A stretch of 57,832 nt of DNA, from the NCBI GenBank assembly GCA_016215705.1, contig JACRIR010000265.1:1-57832 (forward strand). Direction: 5' to 3'. Both the position numbers and the translations under genes were made by a program. The notes under the pieces were generated by a model. The model ran no database searches and was not told the DNA's origin. It worked only from the letters and a program-made list of their open reading frames with translations. Each line of letters opens with the position of its first letter. Position 1 is the stretch's first letter. Shown piece by piece: positions 9,298 to 17,868 of the stretch. Source of the DNA: Candidatus Poribacteria bacterium (GTDB lineage: Bacteria > Abyssobacteria > SURF-5).

Positions 9298-12200
9298 GTC
9301 CACGTATCTTCTCCGTGACGGAGTTTATCAGCAGATACATGGTGGGAACGACGACGAGCGTAAGCAGTGTTGCAAAGGTGAGGCCGAAAATGACGGCGAC
9401 CGCCATCGAGCCCCACCACTGGGCGCTCGAGCTTTCCGTAACGAAGCGGAACTGGCGGAAGTCGAAGCTGATGCCGACGGCCATAGGGACAAGCCCCAAA
9501 ACAGTAGTGACCGCCGTGAGCAATACGGGGCGCAGCCGTACCATGCCCGCGCGGGCGAGCGCCTCGCGGCATGGCATCCCCTGTTTGCGCAGTATCTGTA
9601 TGTAGTCGATGAGAACGATGGCATTGTTCACGACAACGCCGGCCAGGCTTATTACCCCGATTCCGGTCATAATGATCCCGAAGGGGAAGCCCGTGACGAG
9701 CAGCCCGACGAAGACCCCGATGAGCGACAGTATCACCGAGACCATGATGATTGCCGTCAACGCGACGGAGTTGAACTGGGTCACAAGCACGAGCGCGATG
9801 AGGAAGAGGGCGACAATGAATGCTTTCGTGAGGAAATCGCTCGCCTCCTTCTGGTCTTCCTGCTGGCCCTTGAATTCCATCGCATACCCGGTTGGCAACC
9901 GCAGGTCTTTCAGTTTCCCTTGCACTTCCGCCAGTGCATCGTTGGGCAGTCTGCCTTCTACCTCCGACTCGATTGTGACGACTCTCTTCTGGTCCTCCCG
10001 ATTTATTGCGCCGAGTCCGCCCGCGTATTCCACAGTAGCGAGCGAGGATAAGGGGATCGGCTGCCCGCCGGGCCCCGGCACATAGAGGCGGAGCAATTCC
10101 CGCAGGTCGTCCCTGTCTTCTGCGGCGAGTCGAACGGTAATGTCGTACTCGTCCTCTCCCTGTCTGAAAGTTCCCACCTTCCATCCGAGCACGGCCGTCT
10201 TGATGAAGTTGGCGACTGTGACCGTGCTCAAGTCGAGCAATGCGGCGCGGTTGCGGTCCACGCGGAACCTCAGCTCGGGCCGGGCCTGCTCGTAGTTGTC
10301 TCTCAAGTCCACGAGTCCCGGAACATTCTCGATCCGTTTTTTCACGTCTCTGGTTATCCTCTCGAGAACACGGAAGTCTTCTCCCGATATCTCGATGCTG
10401 ATCGGTTTTTCCTGTGGCGGTCCGTGCTGTTCTTCCTGCACTTCGATTTCGACTCCGGTCATGCCGGTGACGTCTTCGCGGATTTTCTGGAGCGTCAGCC
10501 GGGACGGCTGCTTGCGGTTTTCCATTTCGAGGAAATCGATCGCGACGCGGGCGAGGTGCGAACCCGATGCGCTGCCTTCAAAGAATCCGCCCGGCCTGGT
10601 GCCTACGTTTGCGACGTAGTGGTCGATGTCCTCATACTTCTCCAGCTTCTTCTCGATGACTCTCACAACCTCGTCCGTCTTCTTGAGGCTTGTCCCCTCC
10701 GGCATGCGGACGAGAATCATCGCGCTGTCGGGGTCTGATTTCGGGAAGAATTCGATGCCATGTCCGAATCGGCCATAGAGGGAAGCCGTCGCGGCAAGCA
10801 GCAGTCCGCACAGGAGCAATGTCGTGCCCGGGTAGTCGAGCGAGAGGTTGAGCAGCCGTTCATACTGACGAAGGAAGAAGTTGGCCTTTCGAGATTTGTC
10901 CAGATCGCGAGTTGTTTTCGTTGTCATAAACATCGAGCACAACACGGGGTTTATCACCAGTGCGACGAACAAGGAAGCCGTGAGCGTGATAATAAGCGTT
11001 TTCGGCAGGAAGCCCATGAACTTTCCCATGATGTCGGGCCAGAACAGCATGGGGAAGAACGCGACCAGCGTAGTTATTGTCGAGGTGGTGACCGGCCACG
11101 CTACTTCTGCCGTTGCGGCGTGGGCGGCTGCAACGCGGTCTTTTCCTTCTTGCATGTGCCGGTAGTTGTTTTCGACAATGACGATTGCGTTGTCCACGAG
11201 CATGCCGAGCGCCAGTATGAGAGCAAACATGACGACGTTGCTGAGGGTGATCCCCAGTATCTGTAACGTTGTAAAAGAAATGAGCATCGAGAGAGGTATC
11301 GCGAGCGAGACAAAGATCGCCTGGCGGAAGCCCATGAACATGAAGATAACCGCCAGCACGAGCACCAGTCCCGAAAGGATATTGTTCTCAAGGTCCGAAA
11401 GCATCAACCGTATCCACTTGGACATATCCATCGAGATGGTGATTTCGACTCCCTTCGGGAGTGTCGGGCGGGAGCTCTCCACAATCTGCTTGATGCGGTC
11501 GGTGATGCGCAGAGCGTTTTCGCCGGCCCGCTTCTGCACGCTGACCGAAACTGATTCGCGCCCGTCGATTCGGGAGTAGCTGTCGGGGTCCTTGAATGTA
11601 TCCCGTATGCGCGCGACGTCGGTCAGGTACACCGGGTTTCCGTTGCGCATCATCAGGATGAGGTTTTGCGCCTCACGCGGGTCAACGAATTCGCCGGGCA
11701 CGCGAACCTGGAACTTGGCCTCGGGAAGGTCGATGTTTCCGCCTGCGACGTTCGCATTCTCTTTCTCGATGAGCGCCAGCAGTTGGGCCATGGGTATCTC
11801 ATATGCCGCAAGCCGGTCGGGGTCGGGCTCAATCCGTATCTCGCGCTCGAGGCCTCCGATGACGGTTGCGTCGAGAACGCCGGGAATAGCCTCGATCATA
11901 TCTTCGAGGTCATCCGCGATATTCTTCAGGCGCACCAGCCCCACGTCGCCCGAGATATTGAGAACCATGATCGGAAAATCCGAGAAGCTGACCTCCGTGA
12001 TCGCGGGTTCGTCGGCGTCCGCCGGCAGGTCGGGTTTCGCCTGGTCCACTTTGTCCCGGACTTTCTGGAGCGCGTCATCTATGTCCACGTCAGGCAAGAA
12101 CTCGATGCTGATGCTCGATATCCCTTCGGCCGAGGTCGATTCGATTTCTTCGACGTCGCGGAGAGCCTTCAGTTTCTTCTCGAGGGGGATGGTTATGGTG

Positions 12201-12382
12201 TTCTCCATATCGGTTGGGGAGACGCCCGTATACGTCGTCGTGACGAAGATGTAAGGGACCGGAATATCAGGCGCGGCCTCGCGCGGAATCGTGATGTAAC
12301 TGAATAAGCCGAAGACGACGATCATCAGGAGGAGGACGTAGACGGTTGTCCGGTTCTTTATTGCGACGTCGCTCAGGATCAT
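9290..12382 (-). CDS. Efflux RND transporter permease subunit
   Basis: 1030 residues, full length for AcrB/MdtB/HAE-type inner-membrane pumps with 12 membrane segments and two large periplasmic loops. The first membrane segment is about 11-30. The membrane proton-relay region reads LVDNAIVIVENNYRH; AcrB has two Asp here, and this protein keeps the first and has Asn for the second, a common variant. The second half has AGVVVNNAIVLIDYI. Its start overlaps the adaptor stop by 4 bases. Substrate range is not predictable. No outer-membrane TolC partner is in the window. A palindromic repeat covers its stop codon. Confidence 0.95.
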   Translation of the reverse strand: MILSDVAIKNRTTVYVLLLMIVVFGLFSYITIPREAAPDIPVPYIFVTTTYTGVSPTDMENTITIPLEKKLKALRDVEEIESTSAEGISSISIEFLPDVDIDDALQKVRDKVDQAKPDLPADADEPAITEVSFSDFPIMVLNISGDVGLVRLKNIADDLEDMIEAIPGVLDATVIGGLEREIRIEPDPDRLAAYEIPMAQLLALIEKENANVAGGNIDLPEAKFQVRVPGEFVDPREAQNLILMMRNGNPVYLTDVARIRDTFKDPDSYSRIDGRESVSVSVQKRAGENALRITDRIKQIVESSRPTLPKGVEITISMDMSKWIRLMLSDLENNILSGLVLVLAVIFMFMGFRQAIFVSLAIPLSMLISFTTLQILGITLSNVVMFALILALGMLVDNAIVIVENNYRHMQEGKDRVAAAHAATAEVAWPVTTSTITTLVAFFPMLFWPDIMGKFMGFLPKTLIITLTASLFVALVINPVLCSMFMTTKTTRDLDKSRKANFFLRQYERLLNLSLDYPGTTLLLCGLLLAATASLYGRFGHGIEFFPKSDPDSAMILVRMPEGTSLKKTDEVVRVIEKKLEKYEDIDHYVANVGTRPGGFFEGSASGSHLARVAIDFLEMENRKQPSRLTLQKIREDVTGMTGVEIEVQEEQHGPPQEKPISIEISGEDFRVLERITRDVKKRIENVPGLVDLRDNYEQARPELRFRVDRNRAALLDLSTVTVANFIKTAVLGWKVGTFRQGEDEYDITVRLAAEDRDDLRELLRLYVPGPGGQPIPLSSLATVEYAGGLGAINREDQKRVVTIESEVEGRLPNDALAEVQGKLKDLRLPTGYAMEFKGQQEDQKEASDFLTKAFIVALFLIALVLVTQFNSVALTAIIMVSVILSLIGVFVGLLVTGFPFGIIMTGIGVISLAGVVVNNAIVLIDYIQILRKQGMPCREALARAGMVRLRPVLLTAVTTVLGLVPMAVGISFDFRQFRFVTESSSAQWWGSMAVAVIFGLTFATLLTLVVVPTMYLLINSVTEKIRGRE

Positions 12383-13455
12383 AGCGCCGCCTCGACTGAG
12401 CCCTGAACGCGAACCGGCGCGCCTTCGTCAAGCTCGCGATGACCTTCGACTATCAGTTTTTCGCCGGGTTGCAGACCCTTGACAATCTGTACGCGGTCGC
12501 CCTCGAGAATCCCCAAGTCAACCGTGCGCTCATGAGCCTTACCGTCCTTTTCGACAAAAACGACCGTCGAGTCGCCACGCGGCACGACTGAGAACAATGG
12601 GACTGTGACGGCGTCGGGAATCTCGCCCCTCAGAATCCTGACAGTTCCGATCATTGCCGGAAGAATCTCGCGCATCGGGTTCGGCGCAGTGATTTCTACG
12701 TCGTACGTGCGAGTCGCGTTGTCACCCACTATACTGACGTATGTGATTGTGCCTTCAAGCAAACTGCCCTTGAGAAACTGGAATGCGACCTGCACCTTTT
12801 GACCGACTCGCAGATGTGGCACGTCCTTTTCAGGCGCTTTGACCAGAACCTTGACGGGGTCGACGACAACCATATAGGCGACATGCGAGCCCTCATTCAC
12901 ATACTCGCCCGCCTCGACGTACCATTTGTTCAGAGTTCCGGCAATCGGCGCCTTCACCGTAGCCTTATCGAATTGGATTCTGGCTATGTCGAGCCTGGAC
13001 GCGGCGGTGGCGACGGCCGTTCTGCATTGGTCGAGTTGTTCCTTGCTGATTATTCCTTCCGCGTGCAGTTGTTCGATGCGCTTGCAGTTGTTGGAAGCGA
13101 GGTCATATGCGGCTTGCGCCTCGTCGAGGTGCGCCTTGAATGTGCGCTGGTCTATCCGAAGGATTGGGGTTCCCGCCTTGGCAATGAGATCGCCTTCCTT
13201 TGGCCCGCGCCAATCGACGCGCCCGCTCACTTCAACCGGCACCTCGACCAGGACGGACGGCTGCACGCTTGCCGGCAAGTCCACCCAATCTTTCAGGACC
13301 ACCGGGCGGACCTCAAGTGTTCTCACGTCCGTCATTTTTTCACTTGCGGATGTCTCGGTCGATGCAGTTGGCTTCGGCAGGAGGATCATCACTGCTGCGA
13401 AGGTCGCCGCACAGATAATCAGAACCGTTGTAACAATGTATTTTCTTGACATCAT
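12379..13455 (-). CDS. Efflux RND transporter periplasmic adaptor subunit (HlyD/AcrA-like)
   Basis: 358 residues. An N-terminal membrane anchor or signal at about 5-28 has no lipobox Cys. Then come the paired lipoyl halves (SGRVDWRGPKEGDLIAKAGT and VKAPIAGTLNKWYVEAGEYV), an intervening alpha-hairpin at about 105-160, a beta-barrel domain and a membrane-proximal domain ending GLQPGEKLIVEGHRELDEG. It would bridge the permease to an outer-membrane channel. It overlaps the permease start and the tetR stop by 4 bases each, so the three genes form one translationally coupled operon. Confidence 0.93.
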   Translation of the reverse strand: MMSRKYIVTTVLIICAATFAAVMILLPKPTASTETSASEKMTDVRTLEVRPVVLKDWVDLPASVQPSVLVEVPVEVSGRVDWRGPKEGDLIAKAGTPILRIDQRTFKAHLDEAQAAYDLASNNCKRIEQLHAEGIISKEQLDQCRTAVATAASRLDIARIQFDKATVKAPIAGTLNKWYVEAGEYVNEGSHVAYMVVVDPVKVLVKAPEKDVPHLRVGQKVQVAFQFLKGSLLEGTITYVSIVGDNATRTYDVEITAPNPMREILPAMIGTVRILRGEIPDAVTVPLFSVVPRGDSTVVFVEKDGKAHERTVDLGILEGDRVQIVKGLQPGEKLIVEGHRELDEGAPVRVQGSVEAAL

Positions 13456-14093
13456 GACTGCTCCAATCTGGTGTCTTTCCCGCTCGACGGTCGGAGTCCG
13501 TTTACCATGTCGGTCGCAATTGTGTGTGCGAGGTCAGACGAAAAATCGGGGCCGCCGTCGAGGTAGCTTGTAACAAAGTCGTTGATTATTCCTCTAAGGT
13601 AAATCACTGCGGCTTCTTCTTTGCCCCGTCGAACTACCCCGGCTTCCGACGCGCGCTCCATGAGGCGCTTCATCAAGCTAAATATCTTGGCTCCGTAGGA
13701 CATAAAATCGTAATCGATCTTGTGCCTATCAGGCCCGAAATTCAGCGCGTAAATGAACCGCGCAAACTCTACGTGTTTCTTGCAGAACTCAAAATGGACT
13801 GCAATTGCCCGCACTATTTGTTCAAACATATCTTGCGCTTCGGACTGACAGATGCCCTCCAATTGCTTGCGAAAATCTTCCAGTCCTGAGCGGATGAGGC
13901 TGTGACAGAGGTTTTCTTTGCTTTTGAAATAGTAGTAGATAACCGGTTTGCTTACGCTCGAGGCCGCCGCTATTTCCCGCATAGAGGTTGCATCGTAACC
14001 CTTTTCAGCCAAGATAGATATGGCTTTCTCCTCAATTGTTTGTCTCGTGTTATGAGGGGGCAACATTGCCTGATTGTCGTGGGTGGTATCCAA
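13452..14093 (-). CDS. TetR/AcrR family regulator of the RND operon
   Basis: 213 residues. The helix-turn-helix is at about 36-58 (TSMREIAAASSVSKPVIYYY), followed by FKSKENL. It is first in a tetR-adaptor-permease operon. The start is TTG at 14093 with GGGAGAG 6 bases upstream; an in-frame ATG at 14066 is the alternative. A consensus-like promoter and a 16-base imperfect palindrome lie immediately upstream, so autoregulation and repression of the pump, relieved by a pump substrate, is the likely scheme. The inference rests on this layout; the ligand is unknown. Confidence 0.92.
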   Translation of the reverse strand: MDTTHDNQAMLPPHNTRQTIEEKAISILAEKGYDATSMREIAAASSVSKPVIYYYFKSKENLCHSLIRSGLEDFRKQLEGICQSEAQDMFEQIVRAIAVHFEFCKKHVEFARFIYALNFGPDRHKIDYDFMSYGAKIFSLMKRLMERASEAGVVRRGKEEAAVIYLRGIINDFVTSYLDGGPDFSSDLAHTIATDMVNGLRPSSGKDTRLEQS

Positions 14094-14109
14094 AGCGGAC
14101 TCTCCCTTC

Positions 14110-14125
14110 TACCTACCGGTAAGTA
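14110..14125. promoter_or_regulatory. Probable TetR operator for the efflux operon
   Basis: TACCTACCGGTAAGTA is a near-perfect palindrome centred on CCGG. It overlaps the -10 box (14122-14127) and sits over the likely transcription start of the minus-strand efflux operon, where a bound dimer would block initiation. Size and symmetry suit a TetR-family dimer. Confidence 0.75.
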
Positions 14126-14150
14126 TATAAGAAGTTGGGCATATTGTCAA
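14122..14150 (-). promoter_or_regulatory. Sigma-70-type promoter of the tetR-adaptor-RND operon
   Basis: Read on the minus strand, TTGACA (14145-14150) is followed after exactly 17 bases by TATACT (14122-14127). A start near 14115 gives a leader of about 22 bases before the TTG at 14093. Only one base departs from consensus. Confidence 0.8.
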
Positions 14151-14162
14151 GGGGATGCGGCT

Positions 14163-14193
14163 GCGTGACGCAAGGTGACGCAAAGGTGACGCA
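14163..14193. repeat. Three tandem copies of GTGACGCAAG
   Basis: Three 10-11-base units (GTGACGCAAG, GTGACGCAAAG, GTGACGCAAG) lie about 13 bases upstream of the -35 of the efflux operon promoter. The rest of the 394-base gap to the next TetR gene (about 14194-14487) holds a GGCGAAA motif and nothing gene-like. The array could be a regulator site or a simple-sequence expansion. Confidence 0.7.
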
Positions 14194-14487
14194 AGACCTC
14201 GAGGAAGGACAAGCAGGTGAAAGGCGAAAGGGCAAATTTGATGCCGGCAAGGAGACCACAGCCGTTGTGAATATACTCTTTCAATGGATGACATTAAATT
14301 CGTTTTCACAAGGGTTTATTCTTCACAGATTTGTTTTCGCATGGCTTTGTCAAGTGTGTAGACATGACCCCTTTGTTTCTTCAAAGACAATTGTTACCAC
14401 AGAACTCAGAGGTCTCCGAGAGAGTCTTTGTTTCTCAAAAAACGAGTTCGCGGTTTTCCGGATTTTAGGATTTGTTATCCGGCCACG

Positions 14488-15129
14488 TCATGCTTCGAGA
14501 ACATATTGTCGCACCATGTCTATGTATTCATTCAGGACTGCCTTTTCGTCTAGAGGTTCCCGCCCCAGATAGATGCTTTGGAGTATTGCGTATGCTGTTC
14601 GGGTAATTACGACTGCGGCCGCTTCAAGGTCTTTTATTCGTTGCCCTTTGTTGAGCGCTTTGACAAGCCTGACGAGTTCCTCATGATATTTTCCGTACCA
14701 GTATGCTCTGATCTCGACGGCTTTTTCATCCTTAAGCCAGAATTTCTCCATTTCGAAATTGAGTTTGCCGTCAAACTTATAGGCCTCGTAGGCGTCCCAC
14801 ACTATTTTCTCGATGATGTTCGCCTTGCCATGACTTACCTTCAGCGATTCATCAATGTTCGCCCGGAGCAGCGGAAGGAAATTCGCCAAGTGCTCATTGA
14901 TAATCTCCAGGAATAGCTCTCTCTTATCGTTGAAATGCGCATACACAGTGCCGATAGATACCGCGGCTCGCGACGCGATCAACGTCGTCGTTGTCTTCTC
15001 GTATCCAACTTCAGAGAAAAGGGCCCTTGCGGCCACAGCGATTTTCGACCTTGTCTCTTGGGATCGTTTCTGTACGGGCTTTCTTTTCGGCAGAAGCTCC
15101 GGCGGTTTATCGGCCATGAGACTATCCAC
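14488..15129 (-). CDS. TetR/AcrR family transcriptional regulator
   Basis: 213 residues. The helix-turn-helix is TTTTLIASRAAVSIGTVYAH at about 44-63, followed by FNDKRELF. The start is GTG at 15129 with AGGAGG 8 bases upstream. It is transcribed away from a region that holds two back-to-back consensus promoters and a 13-base inverted repeat, which suggests it controls itself and a rightward transcript. The rightward transcript would carry a small Cys-rich frame and, much further on, a methyltransferase gene. Target and ligand are unknown. Confidence 0.92.
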   Translation of the reverse strand: MDSLMADKPPELLPKRKPVQKRSQETRSKIAVAARALFSEVGYEKTTTTLIASRAAVSIGTVYAHFNDKRELFLEIINEHLANFLPLLRANIDESLKVSHGKANIIEKIVWDAYEAYKFDGKLNFEMEKFWLKDEKAVEIRAYWYGKYHEELVRLVKALNKGQRIKDLEAAAVVITRTAYAILQSIYLGREPLDEKAVLNEYIDMVRQYVLEA

Positions 15130-15279
15130 TGCAAGATCCTCCTTCGAAACTGTCCGACAATTAACAGATCAGCGCAGACTTTCTTGTGGCTGCAAATTCA
15201 CTCGCATCTCGCTCAAGGCGGAATTTACGGCCTCTCGTTGCTCCGCCCGTTCGAATGAGGCTAGAGATTGACAACAACC

Positions 15280-15308
15280 ATAATATATCATGAAAGCGAT
15301 TCTGTCAA
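15280..15308 (-). promoter_or_regulatory. Sigma-70-type promoter of the tetR gene at 14488-15129
   Basis: On the minus strand TTGACA (15303-15308) and TATTAT (15280-15285) are separated by exactly 17 bases. The expected transcript start is near 15273, giving a leader of about 145 bases before the GTG at 15129. Confidence 0.72.
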
Positions 15309-15317
15309 TATGAAGTC

Positions 15318-15360
15318 GAATTCTGATTCATTTTTCCCTTGACAAGATGAATTAGAATTC
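15318..15360. promoter_or_regulatory. Inverted repeat between divergent promoters (probable operator)
   Basis: GAATTCTGATTCA (15318-15330) and TGAATTAGAATTC (15348-15360) are inverted copies with one mismatch, 17 bases apart. The right copy fills the spacer of the rightward promoter, and the left copy lies between the two -35 boxes. A TetR protein binding here could control both directions. Confidence 0.65.
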
Positions 15361-15367
15361 TTATAAT
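15339..15367 (+). promoter_or_regulatory. Consensus sigma-70 promoter, rightward
   Basis: TTGACA (15339-15344), 17-base spacer and TATAAT (15362-15367) match the sigma-70 consensus fully. The start would be near 15374. The first recognisable gene to the right is the methyltransferase at 15969, so either the leader is close to 600 bases or a short gene lies between. Confidence 0.8.
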
Positions 15368-15411
15368 TAATCAAATCCTGTTCTGGTCGCGACCTCTGCA
15401 CTCTTCAGGAG

Positions 15412-15567
15412 ATGGATCAGAGCCTAGTCTTGGGAGAATCCCGACAATGCCCTCTTGATTCCCAAACGCTTTACAAGATTTCTGCCTGTTTGCGAAAGTG
15501 CGAATGCGAAAACTGTAAGTCTCATATCTGCGGTATGTTGAATGATGGATTGAAGCTTTTGAAATAA
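15412..15567 (+). CDS. Candidate 51-residue Cys-rich ORF
   Basis: A 51-codon frame from ATG 15412 to TAA 15567 begins about 38 bases after the predicted start of the consensus promoter at 15339. It has six Cys, five of them close together in CLRKCECENCKSHIC (residues 26-40), and ends with a short helix-like tail. The spacing resembles a small metal-binding fold. The weak point is translation: AGGAG touches the ATG with no spacer. I do not recognise the sequence. The remaining 400 bases to the methyltransferase (15568-15968) contain only short frames without convincing start sites. Confidence 0.3.
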   Translation: MDQSLVLGESRQCPLDSQTLYKISACLRKCECENCKSHICGMLNDGLKLLK

Positions 15568-15968
15568 TTTACCCCCTTTCCTGCTATTACTTGATTGCCG
15601 TGCTGATGCAAAACAACGCGAGTTTGGCGTTATTAATTCTTCCAAAATATTATGAATAAGAATTCATATTCACTTACACAAGTGCTGACCAGTGGCCGTA
15701 GCGGCGGGCAGACATCTCAACCAGCTCTCACATTAATACTCCGCAAACCTCTGCTAGGCCTGAACCTAGGGCCAATCTCAGAGGAGGACGCGCCATATCT
15801 TGCAGATTTATTGAGCGGTACCTCAAACAACCACAAGGTGGCCACGAGTCTTCTGCGCGAGGAGCGGCAATAGAACTACGAGACCGGAAGGATTCGAGAT
15901 TTGGAATAGCAGGGTTTTCAGTGGAATGCTGCAATATGCAGTGGGTCCCTAACCAAGGAGGGAATTTC

Positions 15969-16598
15969 ATGAACGAGGATTACTATTCGCTTGTTATCGA
16001 TGCTTTCAAGAAATGGGCGCCCTATTATGACGCATTTGCTCTCCCATTCTATAGGGCGCGAAGAGCAATTGTGGCAGCAGTCACGCCGCGCAGAGGAGAA
16101 AAGGTTCTTGATGTATGTACGGGAACCGGGGCCGTAGCGCTTGCGCTGGCTCGCGCGGGGGCATCGGTGACCGGCATAGACATCTCGGAGCATATGCTCG
16201 AGCGAGCCCGTTGCAAACGGAATGCAGGGACGGTTCGTTTCCTTAGAATGGACGCAACGGAGTTGATGTTTCCTGCGAATGAGTTTGACACTGCGACGAT
16301 CTCATTTGCCCTGCATGACATGCCATCAGAAATCATGCGGAGAACCCTCGCTGAGACTCATCGGGTCGCGCGATCCCGGCTGGTTGTAATCGACTACGGT
16401 TTGCCCAGACGCGCATTGCTGGCGAGAATATGCAGGTTCCTCATTACGCTTTACGAGGGACCGTACTATGTCGAGTTCCTGAAGCTTGACGTTGCTGAAA
16501 TCGCAAGACGAGAAGGTTGGGAAATCGAGAAGCGAGACGCGGCGCTGCTGGGAATATGCCAAGTGCTAACGTTTCGGATGACCGAAGAAAAGACATAA
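15969..16598 (+). CDS. Class I SAM-dependent methyltransferase (UbiE-like)
   Basis: 209 residues from the ATG at 15969, which has AGGAGG 7 bases upstream; the upstream extension to 15921 is less likely. Motif I is KVLDVCTGTGAVALALA at about 45-61, motif II is ASVTGIDIS with the acidic residue that binds the SAM ribose, and the later FDTATISFALHDMP fits motif IV. The first 35 residues resemble the YDAFA-containing N-terminus of ubiquinone/menaquinone or phospholipid methyltransferases. The substrate is unknown. It may be on the rightward transcript from 15339, under the adjacent TetR protein; that is inference. Confidence 0.85.
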   Translation: MNEDYYSLVIDAFKKWAPYYDAFALPFYRARRAIVAAVTPRRGEKVLDVCTGTGAVALALARAGASVTGIDISEHMLERARCKRNAGTVRFLRMDATELMFPANEFDTATISFALHDMPSEIMRRTLAETHRVARSRLVVIDYGLPRRALLARICRFLITLYEGPYYVEFLKLDVAEIARREGWEIEKRDAALLGICQVLTFRMTEEKT

Positions 16599-16753
16599 GC
16601 CGGAAGATGACCGAGCAACAAGCGTTGAGTTAAGGTGGGGCTTATCACTGGGGGCGGCCGCGGAATTTCCGGGTCAGCAGGCCCGTCATCTCTCGCATCG
16701 TGACCTTGACTGTTTCGCCTTTAAACTTCGTATGTGTTTGCCATCGATTGCCA

Positions 16754-17272
16754 TCACTTCTCGACACGGCCCGCCTTGGCTGTCCGAGATATGATGAAAC
16801 GCACAAACCTGACCCATAGACTCCAGCGAGCCGGAGCGTCAAGTCGCCCTGTCAACGCAAGTTCTGCGTGATCGAGGGCGTCTTCCAATAGAGCATCGTG
16901 AACCGGTCTTACAAAGAAAAACCAGCGCAGCCAGGCACGGGCATTGCAACGTGCATCCAGCACATGACGCAACAACGTTTGCGTGTGCCGTGGAACGACC
17001 TCAAAGAAGTGACGGCCGTCAAAACCAGTAGTCAAACCTGCATCCTCGAGATGGAAGACTGCTCTTTGACTAGGGGTGTATTCGACAGTAGTGTATCTCA
17101 CCGGCCCGTGCCCACCCCGGGCGCCTTTGCCGAGAGGCTTATCGAGTTCCATTCGAGGCCATTTGTCACTCGGCCAGAGCTTGTCATCTGGGCCTGAGAG
17201 ACTGTCGAGCAGAGCGCCCACCTGTTCATGTGGCGCGTCAAAGCGGCGTTCATGAATGTTGTAGATTCTCAT
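16754..17272 (-). CDS. SRPBCC-type protein
   Basis: 172 residues. It begins MRIYNIHERRFDAPHEQVGA, typical of START/polyketide-cyclase-like helix-grip proteins, has beta-rich middle segments (GPVRYTTVEYTPSQRAVF, GRHFFEVV) and a long C-terminal helix. Such proteins bind or modify small hydrophobic ligands; no catalytic residues are evident. Its ATG overlaps the stop of the tetR gene upstream by 4 bases, so the two are co-translated, and the pair probably responds to one small molecule. The 155-base gap to the convergent methyltransferase contains no clear gene or terminator. Confidence 0.7.
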   Translation of the reverse strand: MRIYNIHERRFDAPHEQVGALLDSLSGPDDKLWPSDKWPRMELDKPLGKGARGGHGPVRYTTVEYTPSQRAVFHLEDAGLTTGFDGRHFFEVVPRHTQTLLRHVLDARCNARAWLRWFFFVRPVHDALLEDALDHAELALTGRLDAPARWSLWVRFVRFIISRTAKAGRVEK

Positions 17273-17850
17273 GGATTCCCTCCTAGAATCGCGATATACG
17301 TATCCCTTACCAACTCGTCGATAATCCTCGGCGGAGCTTCTCCCGCCTCGAGATACCTCCGCACGGCGGCGGCCGGAACATCAACGAGTGCAAAGATGAC
17401 CCGTTGCAGCGCCGGCCGCGCAGATCGGCCGAAGAGCTTTCGGGTGAACGTCCGAAACCCTTCGTCTAAGTTACGCGAGAGTTGAGCAGCATGGTCTCGC
17501 ACCTCCTGCGGCCACTCGCCGGAGATGAGATATTCCCTCTCATAAAGCAGCAACAGACGGCCCTCGTTCACGTGGGACCTCACCCAAGAAGGCGTGTAGA
17601 GCGAGGCCCGCAACCCGTCACCACTCTTAAGTATTTCCAAGAAGCCCGCCTGAAACGACTCGACCGTACGCAGCCACATCTTTGCAAGAAGAAGGTCGCG
17701 GGAGGCGAATCGGTGGTATATCGAGCCTATCGGCGCGCCGAGACTCCCTGCGACGGCGGAAACCGTAACGGCTTCAGGACCACCCTCAGCCACAAGGGCC
17801 AAGGCAGCATCAAGAAACTGTGCCGACAAGAATTTGGCAGACCTTCCCAT
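17269..17850 (-). CDS. TetR/AcrR family transcriptional regulator
   Basis: 193 residues. The helix-turn-helix is at about 24-47 (VTVSAVAGSLGAPIGSIYHR), followed by FASRDLLLAKMW. It is the first gene of a two-gene operon with the SRPBCC protein (4-base overlap). A perfect 16-base palindrome lies 3 bases before its ATG and overlaps the -10 box, so tight autorepression is expected. The predicted transcript start is only a few bases before the ATG, so the mRNA may be essentially leaderless. The ligand is unknown. Confidence 0.92.
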   Translation of the reverse strand: MGRSAKFLSAQFLDAALALVAEGGPEAVTVSAVAGSLGAPIGSIYHRFASRDLLLAKMWLRTVESFQAGFLEILKSGDGLRASLYTPSWVRSHVNEGRLLLLYEREYLISGEWPQEVRDHAAQLSRNLDEGFRTFTRKLFGRSARPALQRVIFALVDVPAAAVRRYLEAGEAPPRIIDELVRDTYIAILGGNP

Positions 17851-17852
17851 AA

Positions 17853-17868
17853 TAGTATATATATACTA
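17853..17868. promoter_or_regulatory. Perfect 16-base palindromic TetR operator
   Basis: TAGTATATATATACTA is a perfect palindrome that ends 3 bases upstream of the regulator's start codon (minus strand) and contains its -10 box. Position, size and symmetry fit a TetR dimer site. Confidence 0.78.

Noticed and set aside
9228-10184. A 318-codon frame on the minus strand, overlapping the RND permease
   Set aside because: It lies in another frame of the same strand as the permease, is Arg/Gly/Pro-rich, runs through the palindromic repeat and has no family resemblance. The permease frame clearly codes.
11592-12307. Two plus-strand frames of about 215 codons opposite the RND permease
   Set aside because: They are mirror frames of the permease gene with low-complexity Ser/Arg-rich or Arg/Asp-rich products.
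14161-14199. GTGACGCAAAGG as part of a GEMM (c-di-GMP) riboswitch
   Set aside because: The string is one unit of a tandem repeat. The other conserved parts and the paired stems of the riboswitch are missing, and it lies upstream of the promoter.
15652-15873. A 73-codon plus-strand frame before the methyltransferase
   Set aside because: No ribosome-binding site and no recognisable motif; no stronger than expected by chance.
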